Shown: positions 62,979 to 64,000 of the stretch, piece by piece
How the letters are laid out: every line of letters starts with the position of its first letter
Numbering within the stretch: the first letter of the stretch is position 1
Source: Ignatzschineria sp. RMDPL8A
GTDB taxonomy: Bacteria > Pseudomonadota > Gammaproteobacteria > Cardiobacteriales > Wohlfahrtiimonadaceae
Reading direction: 5' to 3'
Length of the DNA: 64,000 nt
Assembly: GCF_029815055.1 (NCBI RefSeq)
Contig: NZ_JAPPWA010000001.1
Coordinates: forward strand, 1-64,000
Notes under the pieces: generated by a model
Database searches by the model: none
Seen by the model: the letters and a program-made list of their open reading frames with translations, nothing else
Told to the model about the DNA's origin: nothing
Made by a program: the position numbers and the translations under genes

Positions 62979-63872
62979 TTAATCGCGCTCTAACATCGGG
63001 AAGCCCATCTTTTCACGAGCCGCATAATAGCTCTCTGCCACCGCACTTGCCATCTTACGCACGCGTAAAATATAGGATTGTCGCTCGGTTACCGAGATCG
63101 CTTTACGCGCATCAAGTAAGTTAAACGCATGAGAGGCTTTGAGCACCATCTCATAGGCGGGGAGCACTAAATCCACCGCAAGTAGACGCCCCACTTCCCC
63201 TTCATAAAAGGTGAAGGATTTAAAGAGATAATCGGTATCGGCATGATTAAAGTTGTAATCCGATTGCTCCACTTCATTTTGATGGAACACATCGCCATAG
63301 GTAATTTTACCAAAAGGTCCATCGGACCAAACCAAATCATAGACACTTTCAACGCCTTGAACGTACATCGCAAACCGCTCAAGCCCATAGGTGATCTCAC
63401 CGGTAACCGGCTTACACTCTAAACCGCCCGCTTGTTGGAAATAGGTAAATTGGGTTACTTCCATTCCGTTTAACCACACTTCCCAACCAAGTCCCCACGC
63501 GCCAAGCGTTGGTGATTCCCAGTCATCTTCCACAAAACGAATATCGTGCGTTTCAGTATCGATGCCAAGCGCTTCAAGCGAACCTAAATAGAGCTCTTGA
63601 ATATTGTCCGGTGAGGGTTTAATCACCACTTGGAATTGATAGTAATGTTGCAAACGGTTCGGGTTTTCCCCATAGCGGCCATCGGTCGGGCGGCGTGATG
63701 GCTGAACATACGCTGCTGCCCATGGCTCAGGCCCAAGCGCGCGTAAAAAAGTGGCTGAGTGGAATGTTCCCGCGCCCACTTCCATATCGTACGGTTGTAA
63801 GACTGCACAGCCTTTATCCGCCCAATATTGTTGTAGCGTTAAAATGATCTCTTGAAAGGTATTATTTTTCAT
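62979..63872 (-). CDS. glyQ: Glycine--tRNA ligase alpha subunit
   Basis: GlyQ is the catalytic-core alpha subunit of the bacterial two-subunit glycyl-tRNA synthetase. The 297-residue protein opens with [16 protein letters not shown] and has the [19 protein letters not shown] and [11 protein letters not shown] blocks. Its partner glyS normally follows at once, but here a terminator and a convergent gene do. The start overlaps the previous gene by 11 bases. Confidence 0.95.
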   Translation of the reverse strand: MKNNTFQEIILTLQQYWADKGCAVLQPYDMEVGAGTFHSATFLRALGPEPWAAAYVQPSRRPTDGRYGENPNRLQHYYQFQVVIKPSPDNIQELYLGSLEALGIDTETHDIRFVEDDWESPTLGAWGLGWEVWLNGMEVTQFTYFQQAGGLECKPVTGEITYGLERFAMYVQGVESVYDLVWSDGPFGKITYGDVFHQNEVEQSDYNFNHADTDYLFKSFTFYEGEVGRLLAVDLVLPAYEMVLKASHAFNLLDARKAISVTERQSYILRVRKMASAVAESYYAAREKMGFPMLERD

Positions 63873-63999
63873 CTTGCTTTTCTATTTCTTCAGTCTCTAA
63901 AAATGGGTCATCTTCAGGAAGATCATCCTCCTCAAAGATCATGTTCTCTTGCTGTTTATAGCGCGTTAACGGTAACGCACTCCCCTCACGAAAGCGTAG
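63862..63999 (-). CDS. C-terminal end of an unidentified gene (partial)
   Basis: The last 45 codons of a gene that starts to the right of the window. The tail reads [16 protein letters not shown] and then is very acidic ([17 protein letters not shown]), ending in KQDEK. The stop TAA overlaps the glyQ start by 11 bases, so both are likely translated together. I cannot name the family from this piece. Confidence 0.6.
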   Translation of the reverse strand, partial: LRFREGSALPLTRYKQQENMIFEEDDLPEDDPFLETEEIEKQDEK

Positions 64000-64000
64000 C

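Overview
The window looks like chromosomal DNA of a Gram-negative gammaproteobacterium of moderate to low GC. It carries outer-membrane and periplasm genes (porin, TonB-dependent receptor, ecotin, DsbB, Mla permease), a Cpx-type envelope-stress system, type IV pilus parts, heme uptake and choline-to-betaine genes. The mix (separate heme operon, ecotin, PilY1, lone dnaA) would fit a host-associated member of the Cardiobacteriales such as a Wohlfahrtiimonas or Ignatzschineria relative, but that placement is an inference. I see no phage, IS element, integron or CRISPR array. Almost all of the sequence is coding.

Layout. 1-660: leader and tandem promoters of a stable-RNA (probably rRNA) operon running off the left edge. 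660-7684: alpha-2-macroglobulin and penicillin-binding protein 1C. 7906-11932: Lon protease, with a heat-shock-type promoter, and a highly expressed porin. 12114-14684: GpsA and a TrkH-type potassium transporter. 14820-17883: a Cpx-like locus (CpxP-like protein divergent from cpxRA, with CpxR boxes between). 17899-22494: a minus-strand run of YajR-like MFS transporter, DeoC, a catalytically dead SuhB, a phosphodiester glycosidase, and RsmI, with YraN divergent. 22942-30852: a long minus-strand run of PilG-like receiver, PilJ-like membrane protein without its signalling tip, ChpA/FimL-like protein without kinase domain, MlaF, MlaE and DnaA. 30967-33559: DsbB, two tRNAs, DksA, a small membrane protein and DapB. 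34004-39923: Fur-controlled heme operon hmuRTUV-hugZ. 40257-46772: NadX and the bet locus. 47007-50918: GltS, LysR regulator, D-amino-acid dehydrogenase and RidA. 50997-55350: TPR protein and a ynbCD-type lipid operon with a new small membrane protein. 55591-60821: hydrolase, ecotin and a solitary PilY1. 60890-64000: tRNA-Ser, an intact IMPase/HisN paralogue, a cytosolic PhnD-like protein, GlyQ and the end of an unidentified gene.

How the genes work together. The heme operon forms a complete route from receptor to cytoplasmic heme breakdown. The bet genes form a choline import and oxidation route, but without the usual BetI repressor. GltS, DadA, RidA and their LysR regulator look like an amino-acid catabolic unit in which RidA clears the imine made by DadA. 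The most unusual parts are the reduced Pil-Chp cluster, the pseudo-enzyme SuhB, the ynbCD operon with a replaced partner, and the CpxP-like protein with a Met/His-rich tail.
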